A stretch of DNA of 64,000 bases from Cladocopium goreaui (taxonomy: Eukaryota; Sar; Dinophyceae; Suessiales; Symbiodiniaceae): NCBI GenBank assembly GCA_947184155.2, contig CAMXCT020001773.1, positions 64,715 through 128,714 on the forward strand, read 5' to 3'. A program made the translations under genes and the position numbers. This document shows positions 45,103-56,033 of this stretch, one piece after another. The notes below the pieces were generated by a model. The model made no database searches and had not been told where the DNA came from. It saw only the letters and a list, made by a program, of their open reading frames with translations. Position 1 is the first letter of the stretch; every line of letters starts with the position of its first letter.

Positions 45103-45197
45103 ACAGTTTTAACTGGCTCATAGCCTCATTTAAGTGATATGTTTCACCTCAGTTGCAAGAGTTATAGTCCTATTTAAAACTGTTGAGGGCCATAACT
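45103..45197. repeat. family H element
   Basis: CAGTTTTAACTGGCTCATAG and ACTGTTGAGGGCCATAACTA arms with GTGATATGTTTCACCTCAGT. Confidence 0.8.
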
Positions 45198-45470
45198 ACA
45201 TAGATAGCAGTTTTCCCATGTGATATGGACCAATTCCCCCTTTGTCATTTTATTACACTATGGTATCTAATGGAATCCAACATCAATCATACATGATTGA
45301 AAGAAACATGCTGATGAAACTATCTGATTGTTTCATCATATATCATCATAATTTGCTTATATGTATAATATATATATATATATACACACGTATATATATA
45401 TACATATGCTGTTATATTGATAATACAAAAACATATCTGTGAACTGTGATGTGTCCCTTCCCTCGCCTAG

Positions 45471-45510
45471 AAGCTGCAAGCTTCCCTGGCGCCTGGGCAT
45501 TGCTAAACTG
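45471..45510 (+). CDS. possible small exon
   Basis: Strong acceptor TGTCCCTTCCCTCGCCTAG|AAG and a phase-0 frame (KLQASLAPGH) that fits the exon ending at 44,479. Donor unclear (GC sites only). Confidence 0.3.
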
Positions 45511-45851
45511 CCGTGGGTAGTGCTGTAGTGCTACGATTTGTTTGGCCCACAAAATGAGTGGTTTGAACATGCTTTAACAACAAGAACACGGATAGGGTTT
45601 CACCATATGTTTAAAACAGATTGCCCTCTGGTTATTTAACATAGCCATGGTATAGGTGATTTTCCATGGCAAACAGTTAGTCATAACCAGATGGTTGGTT
45701 TCACCATGTTTAACCATCAATCCATGGTTACCCTCTGGTAATTATGCGTGGCAATGCACAATCCACCATTTGTAGATGATGCTCCCATTCACATGATTAG
45801 AAATCCTCACTTATAGGGAGATTATGATTTCCCATGGCCTTAGTTCACAGA

Positions 45852-46140
45852 CACAACAACGCCAACAACGCCAACAAACAACCAACAACAAACAACAAAC
45901 AACCGCCATCACCACCACCAACAACAACAACAACACCAACAACATCACCAACAACACCAACAACACCACCAACACTACCAACAACACCAACACCAGCACC
46001 AACACCAACAACACCACCAACACCAACAACACCACCAAAACCAACACCAACACCAACACCACCGCCACCACCACCAACAACAAGAAGAACAAGAAAAAGA
46101 AGAAGAAGAAGAAAAAAACAGGAACAAAAACAAGAACAAC
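45852..46140. repeat. CAA/CCA trinucleotide microsatellite
   Basis: About 75 units of CAA and CCA, passing into AAG near the right end. It gives long spurious frames on both strands (Thr/Asn one way, Val/Leu/Gly the other). Confidence 0.93.
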
Positions 46141-47164
46141 CGACACGACAGTCCGACAACGACAACACCAAGAATACTGTACATGTTAATATCAAAGAAG
46201 CACATTTGGATTTATTGTCCCTGAAATAAGCTGAGCCAACAGAGATCAAAGGGGAACTCTTCGAGTCATAGCAGTTTCCAACTCTTTTTGCTCCGAGCCC
46301 CGAGACCGAATGAAGGTAAATGCTCTTGGAGTAGCGTCCACCTGCCGGAAAGTGAACCCGCACGGTTGAAGAAGTGTGAAAGACATTACCAGGGATGAAT
46401 GGTGGATCTTCGGTTTTCTTTACAAACAAAAACTGGGTGCTCTTGGCAAATTCTGCTGACTAATCCTCAGATTGTGACCTGGGGGTAGGTACACCGTAGA
46501 GTCTGTAGACTACGTTTTCTAGCAATTGTTCATCTTTATCATCCATGCAACTCCTCCAAATTCTGAAGCTGATTACAATTTTGAAGATCGGAAGATCGGG
46601 TGTTGTTCAGTCTGGTTTCATACTTGGTGGCTCATCCCACGGCTCGCAAGTAGGTTACTTCACCCCAGTGATTTACATGAGAATAAGTAGTGTAAAACCA
46701 CTCAAAAAACTGGGCTGAACTAACCCATTTACGAGTGGTATGAGCCACGGCTCGTAGCCTCTGGGAATTCAACACTTTGCGATGAGGTCACTGCCAAAAA
46801 TGTCAACAACTCCCATCCCTTCATATAAAACACCCCCACAAACAACAAAAAACATTGTTTTTCGAGGGGATGCTTACTGGTGCGTTTTACGTAGGGAATG
46901 TTCGGGATTGATCCATTTCATCACTAGTAATTTCATCATCCCAGCAACCCCCAGCAACCCATCCACCAACCCTACGTAAAACGCAGCAGTTTCGGGATGT
47001 GAGGGGATGAAATTAGCCTCCTGCTTCCATCATCCCAGGCTCCTCATATCTGGCAACCAAAGTTAGTTCAGCCATTTATAAATGGGATATATAAGCCCAT
47101 TTATAAAGGGGACTTTCTAACTATCGGCCTTACTAACCACAAACACGATCCGTTGGATGATTTT
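46141..47164. other. no secure gene
   Basis: Holds a family L palindrome (46,624-46,755, TCATCCCACGGCTCG / CGAGTGGTATGAGCC) and a family F-like hairpin (46,871-46,990, GCGTTTTACGTAGGG / CCCTACGTAAAACGC). A plus island near 46,330-46,395 reads VHLPESEPARLKKCERHYQG but has no clear splice pair; the longer minus frame over it ends in the microsatellite. Confidence 0.5.
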
Positions 47165-47310
47165 TCCTATCAGTCTGAATCCTGACAATTCACCAACCGA
47201 GCAGAAGCCATTTGGGGATAGTTGTAAGCTCTCACATTCACCATCTTCTATACGGACGTTGTACAGTGACGTTGATCTGTTTTACCAAGATTACTTGCTG
47301 CTTGACATCC
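47165..47310 (+). CDS. possible exon of plus-strand gene
   Basis: Open plus frame LNPDNSPTEQKPFGDSCKLS then HSPSSIRTLYSDVDLFYQDY. Boundaries not defined. Called on composition and agreement with the strand of the following exons. Confidence 0.35.
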
Positions 47311-47865
47311 CTATCGTGAATTTGTATAGTATTAACTATTATGCATATTATATATATATATGTGTGTGTTTATCTCTAATTCATATATTCATCATATATT
47401 CAGCCCCTTTACACCCACCGTATCGCAACATCCCCAGAGAATAGAACAGCAAATATCATCAAATATCTAGTAATTTGATGATGATCTACTTTTCTATCTG
47501 TAAGTGGCTACTACAAGGAGAGACCCCCCAGTCACAAGTTGTTTTTTCTGCGGCATGAATATCCCAATAAACCGAAACGCTAACCAAGTTGTAATTCAAT
47601 CAGCTACCTAGGGGTCCTCACCGTGCACACATATCTTGGGGACTTAATTTATAGTATATACTAATTCACTAACATCAAAATAGCTATTATCATACGACCA
47701 GTTGGGAATAATTCCCCGCAATGCCAACCATCATTCCACTGACGTCACCGTTAGTTCATTACAATTTATCCAGACCTCGTCATGGGAATCTTTATAATCT
47801 GTACATGCATCCCTATGAATGGGTTGTAAACCAACTTAGAAAAATCATAGTTATATAGCCCTTAC

Positions 47866-47968
47866 CAGTTATAACTGGCTTATAAGCTTCTAACCTCATG
47901 CAAGAGACATGCTTCACCTTAGATGCAGGAGTTACAATCTCATTTGTAGCTGCTAAGGGCCATAACTC
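47866..47968. repeat. family H element
   Basis: CAGTTATAACTGGCTTATAAGC and GCTGCTAAGGGCCATAACT arms. Confidence 0.8.
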
Positions 47969-48143
47969 GATAGATATATATATATATATACACAGTACAT
48001 TATGCGAGTGAGGTCGCGACGTGAGGTCTTTATCTATATATATATACCCTAGGCGTCAACCACCTTATTAAAAACCGTGGTTGCACAACCACTATTTTAT
48101 AGAGAAAACCACTGTTTTCCACCTTGTCCCGCCAATGCCTCAG

Positions 48144-48196
48144 GTGCAGTCAGACGCATTGTGTTGGCTCAGGGGCCGCAGCGGCCAAACTAAATG
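48144..48196 (+). CDS. exon of plus-strand gene
   Basis: Acceptor CCCGCCAATGCCTCAG|G, frame CSQTHCVGSGAAAAKLN, donor GTAATG. The leftover G completes a Gly codon with the next exon (48,677). From here the plus exons can be chained in phase. Confidence 0.6.
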
Positions 48197-48676
48197 GTAA
48201 TGGTTGTATATATATATATATATATATATTAATATATATATACTATATAAAGATACTAGTCAGGGTAACATCAAACGTTTGGAAACAATGCAGTTGCCAT
48301 ATTGGTGAAAGCCACGATAGTGCCCCAATACAATGGGCCCACAAATTCCCTCAAAATCTTTCAACATTACTAGAATCCTAGAGTAGATCGCGGGGCACAT
48401 GGCTGGCCACTTGATTTCCAATGGACTGGGATATGTCTGGGGCTCAATGAACTGCAATGTTTCAAAGGTTTGAGTTTATTTGGTGCCAAATCTATTTTGT
48501 TTTTTTTTGGGGTTGAGGTCAAAATCCTTGGATGAAGAAAGCGCTACGACGTCGCCAGCCACTTAGTTACCATCCTTAATACCTCAATAAAGCAAAAACC
48601 ATTGTTTCTGAAGGGAAACCTATACTCATTAAATATCATTATATAATATCCAACTGCTCACCCCAAATCACCAAAG

Positions 48677-48756
48677 GTGCCCTGGAGAAGTATGAAGAGG
48701 ACTTGGCCGAAGGTTCGCCCACCGCCCCTGTGTCACCTGTGGCCTTTGTTGATCCT
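48677..48756 (+). CDS. exon of plus-strand gene
   Basis: Acceptor AATCACCAAAG|GT, frame ALEKYEEDLAEGSPTAPVSP then VAFVDP, donor GTACGT, ending in phase 0. It joins without phase conflict on both sides. Confidence 0.7.
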
Positions 48757-48853
48757 GTACGTACTATGAATGTGAACATAACATGTTAAGGTAACGTCCA
48801 AATTTGCTTTGTTTTCTAATATCATCTTGATCCATTGCGGCCCCTTGGTCCAG

Positions 48854-48977
48854 ATCCACCCAGCGGCGTTTTTACCGTTTTGGGGTGCTGCCACCATGTC
48901 GCAGCTACCCCGGAAAAGCGCTGAGCAAATCGCTTTGCTCAAGGACTTACCTGATCAAGCCTTCACATATTGTTCAG
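48854..48977 (+). CDS. exon of plus-strand gene
   Basis: Acceptor TTGGTCCAG|ATC, frame HPAAFLPFWGAATMSQLPRK then SAEQIALLKDLPDQAFTYCS, donor GTGGAA, leaving G for the next exon. No family recognised. Confidence 0.7.
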
Positions 48978-49054
48978 GTGGAACAAGAAGAACATAGCTT
49001 TTATGTTGGAAATCTCTTATTTTTATAAAATAAAGTATGGACCCATTCGTTCAG

Positions 49055-49149
49055 CCATCCAGGATTTCCTTGCTGAATTCTGCGCTGACGACGATTGGGC
49101 TCATCATAGGCGGAAAGCCTTGAAACGCCAGATGGGCAGGACTAGCAAG
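49055..49149 (+). CDS. exon of plus-strand gene
   Basis: Acceptor CCCATTCGTTCAG|CC, frame IQDFLAEFCADDDWAHHRRK then ALKRQMGRTSK, donor GTTCCC, phase 0. Strongly coding in composition. Confidence 0.7.
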
Positions 49150-49272
49150 GTTCCCTTCTCAACCCATGTTGTGCACAGATCTGGTTAATTCAACCAACAA
49201 AGCATAGTTATGATACCCCATGATCGTGTCATCTAGATATAGCTGGATGGCTAACATGACCTGTTGATTGAG

Positions 49273-49400
49273 GTACCTCCAAGATTTACCTTCCTCAACC
49301 GCCTCGAAACCGGTGAGTACATAAAGGAAGCAGAGGCTGAACATATTGCAAAAGTAGCCCATTTGGATGTGGTTTTGCAACAAATAGCGCAGTCTCCAGG
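49273..49400 (+). CDS. exon of plus-strand gene
   Basis: Acceptor GTTGATTGAG|GTA in phase 0, frame PPRFTFLNRLETGEYIKEAE then AEHIAKVAHLDVVLQQIAQS. GTAGCT donor candidate at 49,401. A 121-codon minus-strand frame covers the same DNA and is taken as a shadow. Confidence 0.6.
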
Positions 49401-49425
49401 GTAGCTGTGAATTATTTTGGTGCAG

Positions 49426-49536
49426 GTGGAAGACCCTGCCAATGCGAATTACCTGATTCAGTTTTTCGCATCTTTTGCCGACCAGCTGCCGAGCAATGCA
49501 GAGTTTAAGGACAGCATCCTGCATTTGACCATTTCC
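49426..49536 (+). CDS. exon of plus-strand gene
   Basis: Acceptor ATTTTGGTGCAG|GTG, frame VEDPANANYLIQFFASFADQ then LPSNAEFKDSILHLTIS to a stop. The exon probably ends earlier at a GC or GA donor. The gap to the previous exon is only about 25 bp, shorter than a normal intron, so one boundary may be misplaced. Confidence 0.55.
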
Positions 49537-49699
49537 TGACCCTTGAAACCACAGAAGGTGCTGTTATTCAGTAGCTCAGTTGGAACATATATGGATCGAT
49601 TTGCAGATTTCAAAAAAAATAGTACTGTACTGGATTTCAAAGGATTATAGATTCAATTCCTGTTTGGGTTCGACTCAATTTTCAATGATTTACTTCAGG

Positions 49700-49769
49700 A
49701 AGCTCTGGCTTGGGCATCCTTCCACCTCGGGCTGAACCCGCACCTGAATGGATCTCACCTTCACATGGT
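49700..49769 (+). CDS. exon of plus-strand gene, frame uncertain
   Basis: Acceptor TGATTTACTTCAG|GA, donor GTTTCA. Two frames are protein-like: SSGLGILPPRAEPAPEWISP and EALAWASFHLGLNPHLNGSH. Phase from the preceding exon is unresolved. Confidence 0.45.
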
Positions 49770-49926
49770 TTCAGTCTCAGATAGCTAATTGTGAAGCACC
49801 TATCCAACATCTATCACTGGACGACTATTCGTATGGTATGTGATGTGGCTTTAAAACAGGTCTTGAACAATATGATTATGATTTTAGAGTCAAAATTTCT
49901 GATCCCATGTGAGGTGAGGTTTCCAG

Positions 49927-50046
49927 ATCCCTTGCACTTTCTGCTATCGAGGCCTGGGCGGAATCAGAAGTGCCAGTGCATAGGAGCTTCATCTCCTATT
50001 GCATGGACGCTTTCAAAGGAACCCAAAGTCCAGGAGTGGGGTTTTG
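49927..50046 (+). CDS. exon of plus-strand gene
   Basis: Acceptor GAGGTTTCCAG|A, frame SLALSAIEAWAESEVPVHRS then FISYCMDAFKGTQSPGVGFW. The real donor may lie a little before the stop at 50,047 (GTAGTA overlaps it). A long overlapping plus frame with ATG is a shadow. Confidence 0.55.
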
Positions 50047-50277
50047 GTAGTATGGGAGAAGATTCCACCAGCTGTAATTATAGGCAGTCCACTGGGCTGC
50101 ACATATTCATCACCAATGACTTTTTCAAACACGATGAACTTCATTGGAAATATAATCACTACATGAGTTCTATTTGGGGAAGAATGAGTGATTACAATCA
50201 CAAATATAATAATATTATAAATTTAGCATGATCAACATTTTGCTTTTCCAGGAGCAATTCGAAAAGGATGTCTGAAA

Positions 50278-50345
50278 TCAAGACGATGATACAGATCAAA
50301 CTGAAGGCTTGAGGATTGGGGAAGCGGCTGCCTGGTTTGCCCGAA
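50278..50345 (+). CDS. possible exon of plus-strand gene
   Basis: Frame DDDTDQTEGLRIGEAAAWFA after an AATCAAG acceptor; donor not found. Composition suggests coding. Confidence 0.35.
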
Positions 50346-50523
50346 TATATCCCAATTATCCAATATATCCCAATATAATACCTAAATTATATATATACTA
50401 TGATGTAGCCCCATTTTGGATGTTGATCAGTGTCGATGGGTCTGTCAAAAAAATGCATGCATGATCCATGCATGCGCAACGTGTCCCACAATGTGTGTGT
50501 ATTTCCATGCACCTCATGTGAAG

Positions 50524-50596
50524 GAGGCGGGCCTACTGACAAAGAAAGGGAAGAAGATCGCGTCAAGAGGGCCATCAGCATCTGCATCCAAAGCAG
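50524..50596 (+). CDS. exon of plus-strand gene
   Basis: Acceptor CTCATGTGAAG|GAG, frame EAGLLTKKGKKIASRGPSAS then ASKA, donor GTGCCT. The leftover G joins to GA of the next exon to give Gly-Pro-Lys-Lys. Confidence 0.65.
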
Positions 50597-50816
50597 GTGC
50601 CTAAACATGCATGATATGATAATAAAGGGATGATGTGGGGTCAGTCTGGCAAGGGACATTTTTCGCTTCCCCTTGAAGGTCCAAAAAATGAAAAGGGTCC
50701 AAGATGGATATTTTGAATACTTATAGAACGTATCCATGATATCGATTAGGTGTATATACCTCTAAAGTGCTTCCACCACTCCGCTGGCAAAACTAGATTG
50801 CCATGCGCGCATGCAG

Positions 50817-51427
50817 GACCAAAGAAGCCAGAGGAGAAAGCTGAGGATGAAGAGCAGGTAACGCCTACTGAGCTCGAAGTGAGTGATGGAGAAGAAGAGG
50901 AGGACTATCCTGAGGGTGACGATGACAGCGATTGTGAGGAGAGCAAAGGCGAAGTACAGGTTGAAGTCTCAGATTTGGAAGTGGAGAAGGAGAGTCCTGT
51001 TTCGGATGAGGAGATCATCGGACCTGTTTCCACGCACCCAGATCAAGTTGAGACCCTTCCCATGGAGGAATTCGTGGAGTCATTCTGGCGACTGGAGGTG
51101 GAGGAAACAGATCAGACAAAGAGAAAACGGAAGAAAAAAAACGATAGCCAGTCACCAGTGAAGACCAAAGAGGAAGAGCCACTGAAGGCTAAGACAGAAA
51201 CGAAGGAACGGATGGCAGCAGCCACGAATGAGAAAGAAACAGACAAGACTGAGGCCAAGAAGACTGCACACAAAATGAAAAAGACCCGGGAAGCGGACAC
51301 CAAGGAACAAGAGCTGACGCCAGAACCGGCAAATGTCAAAAGCAAGGAGTCGAAGAGAACGAATGGTGGTGAAAATTTGACAAGTAAGGGTTTGGAGGAG
51401 GTGGAAGCACCGTATGTGGAAGACCTG
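50817..51427 (+). CDS. large exon: acidic and lysine-rich disordered region
   Basis: Acceptor GCGCATGCAG|GA, donor GTGAGT in phase 0. The product is dominated by Glu, Asp, Lys and Thr (PKKPEEKAEDEEQVTPTELE at the start, DGEEEEDYPEGDDDSDCEES soon after, then KRKRKKKN). No globular domain. Such stretches precede the conserved domain in related dinoflagellate proteins as I remember them. The frame continues to a stop at 51,497 if the donor is ignored, so an unspliced end is possible. Confidence 0.75.
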
Positions 51428-51641
51428 GTGAGTGACGAAGATAAAGCAGAGCAGGAGGAAACCCGAGGAGCTTTCAAGGACTGTCATGAGATTGGATAGA
51501 CGTCACCCTCGAACATACACAGCCCTAGATCTATGATGTGACAATGGTGTAGCTTGTCAAGTTCGCTTTCATGATATAAAATACTACAGCATATACTGAT
51601 CTGATATATCTGATTACAATTTAAGCTTTTTATAGCTATAG

Positions 51642-51785
51642 GGATGTCCTGCCACACCTGACCAGGACCGAAAGCCTTTGACAGAAGAACCTCTTCACGA
51701 CAACAACCGCAAGGATCAAGCCCAGGACTTCATGGACAAAGGAGAAGGTTTGAACACTATGGATGATATCTTGGAGGCTTCATGT
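51642..51785 (+). CDS. exon of plus-strand gene with GA or GT donor
   Basis: Acceptor TTTATAGCTATAG|GGA in phase 0. Only one frame is open: GCPATPDQDRKPLTEEPLHD then NNRKDQAQDFMDKGEGLNTM. Donor GTGAGT at 51,784 would leave one base, which does not fit the next exon; GAGTGA at 51,786 fits in phase 0. This suggests a GA-AG intron. Confidence 0.68.
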
Positions 51786-51976
51786 GAGTGAGTCAAAGTA
51801 CAAACCAGTGTGAACACTTATGTCTGATCCCAAGAATTACGTATACATTCATGTCTGGAGCAAACAGCCACCAATAAAGATGATCCGTAATATATATAGA
51901 TGATCTGTATAGTGTACCCAGTGTAGTCGTTATATACCATAATAATCATATCCCATACCACACATCTTCCCGTCAG

Positions 51977-52697
51977 GCCCAACGAGTGATGAGGAAAGCT
52001 GCACGAGAAGATGAGGCAGAAGCAGAAGACATAGACAAGTTCACACGTGAACAGGACGAACTCTCTGAGGCAGGTAAGAGAGGAAGAGGCAGAGGACGAG
52101 GGAAAGGGAAAGGGAAAGGCAAAGGAAGAGGTAAAGGGCGTGGTGGACGTGGTGAAACTGCAGGGCGTAGCAGGGGACGTGGAGCAAAGATCAAGGATGA
52201 CGAGGAGAAGAATCCAGAAGAGAAGCTGCCAGAAGAGCTACCAGCCGAAAAAGAGATTGAAGAACCGGGGGGCAAGAGCAAGAAGAGGCCTAGAACCCCA
52301 GTGCGTTCGCCATCCCAGGCAAGGCTGCAAATCATCCAGAGGATGAAAGCTGCCAGATCTGAAAGAGACCTGGACACCCCAGGTGAACGTGCCAAGAGAA
52401 GCTTGGATTCAGCTTTCGCTGAGGCCGGCAAGGGGCAGCTTGATAAAAAGCCTAGAACCAGAGAGCCAGCAACCAAAAGGCAAGGCAGTGCTTCGAAGGT
52501 TGAAGAAAAAAGGACAGATCAAGACAAGCCGAAGGCTGAGGAAAAAGGGAAAAATGAAGACCAGAAGCCAGAAGGTGAGGAGCTGAAGCCGAAGAAGCCG
52601 AAAACGCCAAAGAAGCCAAAGAGCAAAGCTGCACCAAAGGAACCAACGTCTCCAGGGAAGTTGAAGAAGAAGCTGGAGAGAGGGGGGGGGTTATGCA
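51977..52697 (+). CDS. large exon: Arg/Lys/Glu-rich disordered region
   Basis: Acceptor TCTTCCCGTCAG|GCC, phase 0. Starts AQRVMRKAARED, then an RG-rich stretch (KRGRGRGRGKGKGKGKGRGK) and Lys/Glu/Pro-rich sequence (KKPKTPKKPKSKAAPKEPTS). Likely disordered and nucleic-acid or chromatin associated by composition only. The end is uncertain: a run of nine or ten G at 52,681-52,690, then GTATGA at 52,698, then an in-frame stop at 52,757. Confidence 0.7.
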
Positions 52698-53303
52698 GTA
52701 TGAGGCAATTACGAGTATATGTCCAATATCAGTGTAGGATGAAACTACTAAGTATGTAATATGTGCATGCATGCATGAACATTTGTATGAGATGTTTTGA
52801 ATAAAAATGGTAGCACCTGGCTTTTGTAAATCAACCATGGGGTATTTTCATATTGAAGTGGCCCTGGCACCAATCAGAAAAGAATGATTAAACTCGTCCT
52901 TCCATTGCTGCAATGAAGATGCCGCTTTTCAAACCAGAATTGACGATCTTTTGGTTGTATGCCCCAAATTTCGTACTATAAACGATGATAAAAGTTTAGC
53001 TTCCATGATAATGTTCACCAGTTTTCCCCATCCTCATACGAGCACAAATTTTTTGTTGGGTCCTATGTATGCAGGCCATCATTTATTCAGGAACCACTTG
53101 CTGTTGCCAGCATTGTTGTGGGGAATTTGTGGGCCACCATTTTTAGACACCGGTTTCAAACCACCATGTACTAGAGGGCATGATTCAAAATCATGATTTC
53201 CCAACTTGTTTTCAAAAGACATTCATTCCCACAGTTTTGAGACATCCTTTTTTGAGGTCCCTTGGTATCGACAATATAAAAATTGTGGTGCCCATTATTG
53301 CAG

Positions 53304-53439
53304 GTGCCAAGCCAACCAATCCTTGTCCATCAGGATGCTGGGAGGAAAGAAGTTCAAGACGTCCTGGCCGTTGACGGGCAGTGCAAAGTCTTGTTGTTAT
53401 TGCTGACCAACGACCAGAAGCCATGGGGCTTAGCTACCG
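53304..53439 (+). CDS. exon of plus-strand gene
   Basis: Acceptor CCCATTATTGCAG|GTG in phase 0, frame VPSQPILVHQDAGRKEVQDV then LAVDGQCKVLLLLLTNDQKP; donor GTGGGG (or GTGAAC nine bases later). Family not recognised. Confidence 0.65.
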
Positions 53440-53720
53440 GTGGGGGAGGTGAACCACTTGCAAAATTAACCCTGATGTTTGGTGAAAGAACATTTCCCAA
53501 AAAAGAAATTCTATTCTATACGATTTCAACTACTAGACGTTTGGGTTCGATTATTGTGGGGGATAAAGGGTTTTGATCCTAAGAACAACATGAACAGGCT
53601 ATATAGCCGGTGCAGGATTTCAAATGATGCCAACCGTTAATCATGATAATTTGTTGTAACTACTACTGTATGGTTATCAACATTCATATGCCCCTAGCCT
53701 ACGCTGTCCTGACCGCCTAG

Positions 53721-53814
53721 GTCCTACAGCTTCCGGGCCCCAGATACCTTGGAAGATTCGGCCATCAATGAAGATGGGAAGTTACCGTCGATTGCACCAG
53801 CGTGGGGCCCTTGG
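53721..53814 (+). CDS. exon of plus-strand gene
   Basis: Acceptor CTGACCGCCTAG|G, frame SYSFRAPDTLEDSAINEDGK then LPSIAPAWGPW, donor GTATGG, ending in phase 0. Confidence 0.65.
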
Positions 53815-54093
53815 GTATGGATATCGGCACTGAACCAATGAATGTATCTAAAACTGGGGTGCCTTCAAATGCCTATTTGATGGGGAATCAAAGGATTATT
53901 CACTGAGTTTTTGGGCGCCCAAGCTTCAAGTATCTCGCGGTCTGTCGATAAGTATATACAATATATCGATCGATCTATTTATTGTAAAAACTGGTGACCA
54001 ATTTTTGTCCAGCAAAGCTCCTCAAATCTTTTTACCAGAATATGCTTGATATCTTGATTGATCAAACTAGTCTTGATTGTCCCATTGCTGGAG

Positions 54094-54198
54094 GTTCGAT
54101 CGCCGGAGCTTCTATGTCTGCCCTGTCAACCTCAAGAGGTTGGACCTGGTGAACAAGCATTCCAACACTACTTTCCATGTGACTTGGGGTCAAATCAA
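54094..54198 (+). CDS. exon of plus-strand gene
   Basis: Acceptor CATTGCTGGAG|G, frame FDRRSFYVCPVNLKRLDLVN then KHSNTTFHVTWGQI, donor GTTGTA (GTGACT twenty bases earlier is an alternative). Longer overlapping frames are shadows. Confidence 0.62.
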
Positions 54199-54278
54199 GT
54201 TGTAAATATCGTGTATTAAGAAACAGTAGATGCCTATTCAAACCATCATCAAAATTGAAACAAACATTTGCATCTTAG

Positions 54279-54356
54279 GCGAACAATCAGCATGGCATGT
54301 CCATTGGCTGGACCAAACATGGAGGTGTGGCAAAAGCGTTCGAAACTCAATCATAT
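54279..54356 (+). CDS. exon of plus-strand gene, WxKHGG motif
   Basis: Acceptor TTGCATCTTAG|GCG, frame ANNQHGMSIGWTKHGGVAKA then FETQSY, donor GTAAAA. The W-x-K-HGG...AF spacing resembles a short repeated motif I recall upstream of the conserved domain in dinoflagellate relatives (W..xGG....A(F/W)). This is memory, not a search. Confidence 0.6.
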
Positions 54357-54428
54357 GTAAAATGTCGACCAATGGTACGTGATTTGTTTATGACAGATTT
54401 TTCTGGTGAATTCAAAACCTGGACCAAG

Positions 54429-54472
54429 TTGGGAATATGCCAAGCTCATCGCGGGCTGGCACAAAACTTACG
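54429..54472 (+). CDS. small exon of plus-strand gene
   Basis: Acceptor CTGGACCAAG|T, frame WEYAKLIAGWHKTY, donor GTGCCT. It probably continues the motif of the previous exon (AGW). Phase with neighbours is not fully resolved. Confidence 0.5.
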
Positions 54473-54714
54473 GTGCCTAGCGATGTGGACTGAGCTTGGG
54501 CTGGGTGGCAGTAGAGCAGTTTTTACATATGTGGCTGTGGTGCCTCTGACCCCTTGAAAAATATGACATATATAGTCGTGGTATGTATGCAACATGTTCA
54601 ATTATCATCTTCTAGAATTGAACTTAATATGTGTAACATATAAATTGTTCTGCTTCCATATAAATCCATTAATTAGATTTCATTTATTTTCCTGTGGATG
54701 TTTGGGGATGCTAG

Positions 54715-54857
54715 TGGCACCACCACTCCATATGACCACTCCGGGGGATCTGACACCCCGTGTGCTCCTCAGCGCATGGATGGGGTGTGGCTAAGAGCCT
54801 GTCCTGCCATTGGAGGCAGGATCTCTGTTGGCAATTGGGATGTGGAAAAGGTTGCTG
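54715..54857 (+). CDS. exon of plus-strand gene
   Basis: Acceptor GGGGATGCTAG|T, frame GTTTPYDHSGGSDTPCAPQR then MDGVWLRACPAIGGRISVGN, donor GTATGA. The leftover G joins in phase to the exon at 54,972. Confidence 0.65.
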
Positions 54858-54971
54858 GTATGATCACTGCATGCATGGCACGCATTTGAACATTGCATAG
54901 ATGCACTGGAAACTCATTCTAGTAGAATCGAACAGACAAATCTAGACATCATTGTCCTTTTTTTCGTGCAG

Positions 54972-55045
54972 CTGTTTGGACATCGATCAACCAAGCAGTA
55001 CCAAATATGGTGGCCACAATTTCCTTGTCCAGAAGGGCTGCACAA
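54972..55045 (+). CDS. exon of plus-strand gene
   Basis: Acceptor CTTTTTTTCGTGCAG|CT; joined phase gives frame VWTSINQAVPNMVATISLSR then RAAQ, donor GTCCTT. A much longer frame over the same DNA (CLDIDQPSSTKYGGHNF) is rejected on phase. Confidence 0.6.
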
Positions 55046-55384
55046 GTCCTTTAATTTTTTGGTTTGCCGGTACTCCTGCTACTTTTTTGCACCACAATTT
55101 GCATACTTTTAAGATATCATATAGGATACAACTGTTCCTCGTTGTGTCTGAATTGGGTGCATTTACAATTTGGTTGGGTCCGGTGACCTCTAGAATGTGT
55201 TGCGACTATGTGTGTGAACAAGTGGAGGGGACGTATATGGACCAGCGTGTTTGAACCTCAGAGTATTGAAAACTCGGTTATATAATAATCAAGATATTAT
55301 TATTATTGTTATAAATATTATTATATTATGTCAAAAGTCGCAATATGTGAAAACGGCCAGGTTATTTCCTTTTCTATTGCCCAG

Positions 55385-55454
55385 GACACTGAAGTCATGG
55401 ACTTGTTTTCGGGGAAGCAGTCCGTTTCCAAGGGATTTGGTGCAAACCTTATGG
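55385..55454 (+). CDS. conserved-domain exon 1: FSGK motif
   Basis: Polypyrimidine tract and acceptor CTATTGCCCAG|GAC, frame DTEVMDLFSGKQSVSKGFGA then NLM, donor GTGTAA leaving G. D-L-F-S-G-K is the first block of a domain widespread in dinoflagellate hypothetical proteins. It resembles motif I of cytosine methyltransferases (DLFxGxGG), though the activity is unproven. Confidence 0.75.
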
Positions 55455-55680
55455 GTGTAATGCTCTTGATTGAAGTGTGTTTATTTATGCGCATGCTTTT
55501 ACAATATATTGATGGTTTTAAAGGAATGGTCTTTATGGTGCTTAGGCAAAGAACGAATGAAGGCGTTCTAACCTCAGAGTCCAATTTTGGATGATCTGGA
55601 ATGCAAAAATAAATAACATATCGATCAATATATCTATTTATTTATATATATTAGAAAATCATACCTGAACATTGTTTGAG

Positions 55681-55777
55681 GGTCCCTTCGCACACTATTT
55701 AGGAATAGCCCAAAAAGCTTTCCGAGGTCCTGCTTCGATAAAGAATTTCAGGGAGATGCTGGAGATATAACTTCAGT
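55681..55777 (+). CDS. conserved-domain exon 2
   Basis: Acceptor ACATTGTTTGAG|GG takes the leftover G; frame SLRTLFRNSPKSFPRSCFDK then EFQGDAGDITS, donor GTTGGC leaving GT. The FDxEF...DITS block matches the D-[IM]-T step after the FSG block in relatives. The intron to the next exon is 82 bp. Confidence 0.7.
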
Positions 55778-55859
55778 GTTGGCGCCTGAAATTTAAGGAG
55801 TTGAGCTTTTTAAGTCCCATATGGCCTTGCTAGCCCCAGCTAGTCCAACCTGGTCCCAG

Positions 55860-56033
55860 GCAAGGCTTTCTGCGGAGCATCCTGTTAACTTTGAAGTTAC
55901 AGGAGCGAGGTCTTCAAAGTTGCGGACCCCCATGTGGGAGTTTTGTATTTGTCAATATGCACACATCTGGTAGACGAGCATTTCGTCCATTCGGATGGGC
56001 ATCTCTTCGGGAATATGTTCGTGTAGCAAACGT
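55860..56033 (+). CDS. conserved-domain exon 3: GPPCGSFVFVN-TSGR block
   Basis: Acceptor CCTGGTCCCAG|G, frame QGFLRSILLTLKLQERGLQS then CGPPCGSFVFVNMHTSGRRA and FRPFGWASLREYVRVAN. PPCxSFVFxN and TSGRxxxRPFG are the most typical blocks of this dinoflagellate family. The 5' site following it is GA (GAATCT); GT one base pair frame earlier (GTGAAT) would break the phase. Confidence 0.8.

Noticed and set aside
45845-46429. 194-codon minus-strand open frame
   Set aside because: Its second half is the CAA/CCA microsatellite read backwards as Val/Leu/Gly. The first half has no clear splice sites and a competing plus-strand island.
49159-49524. 121-codon minus-strand frame
   Set aside because: Overlaps two plus-strand exons with good acceptors and in-phase joining; taken as an antisense shadow.
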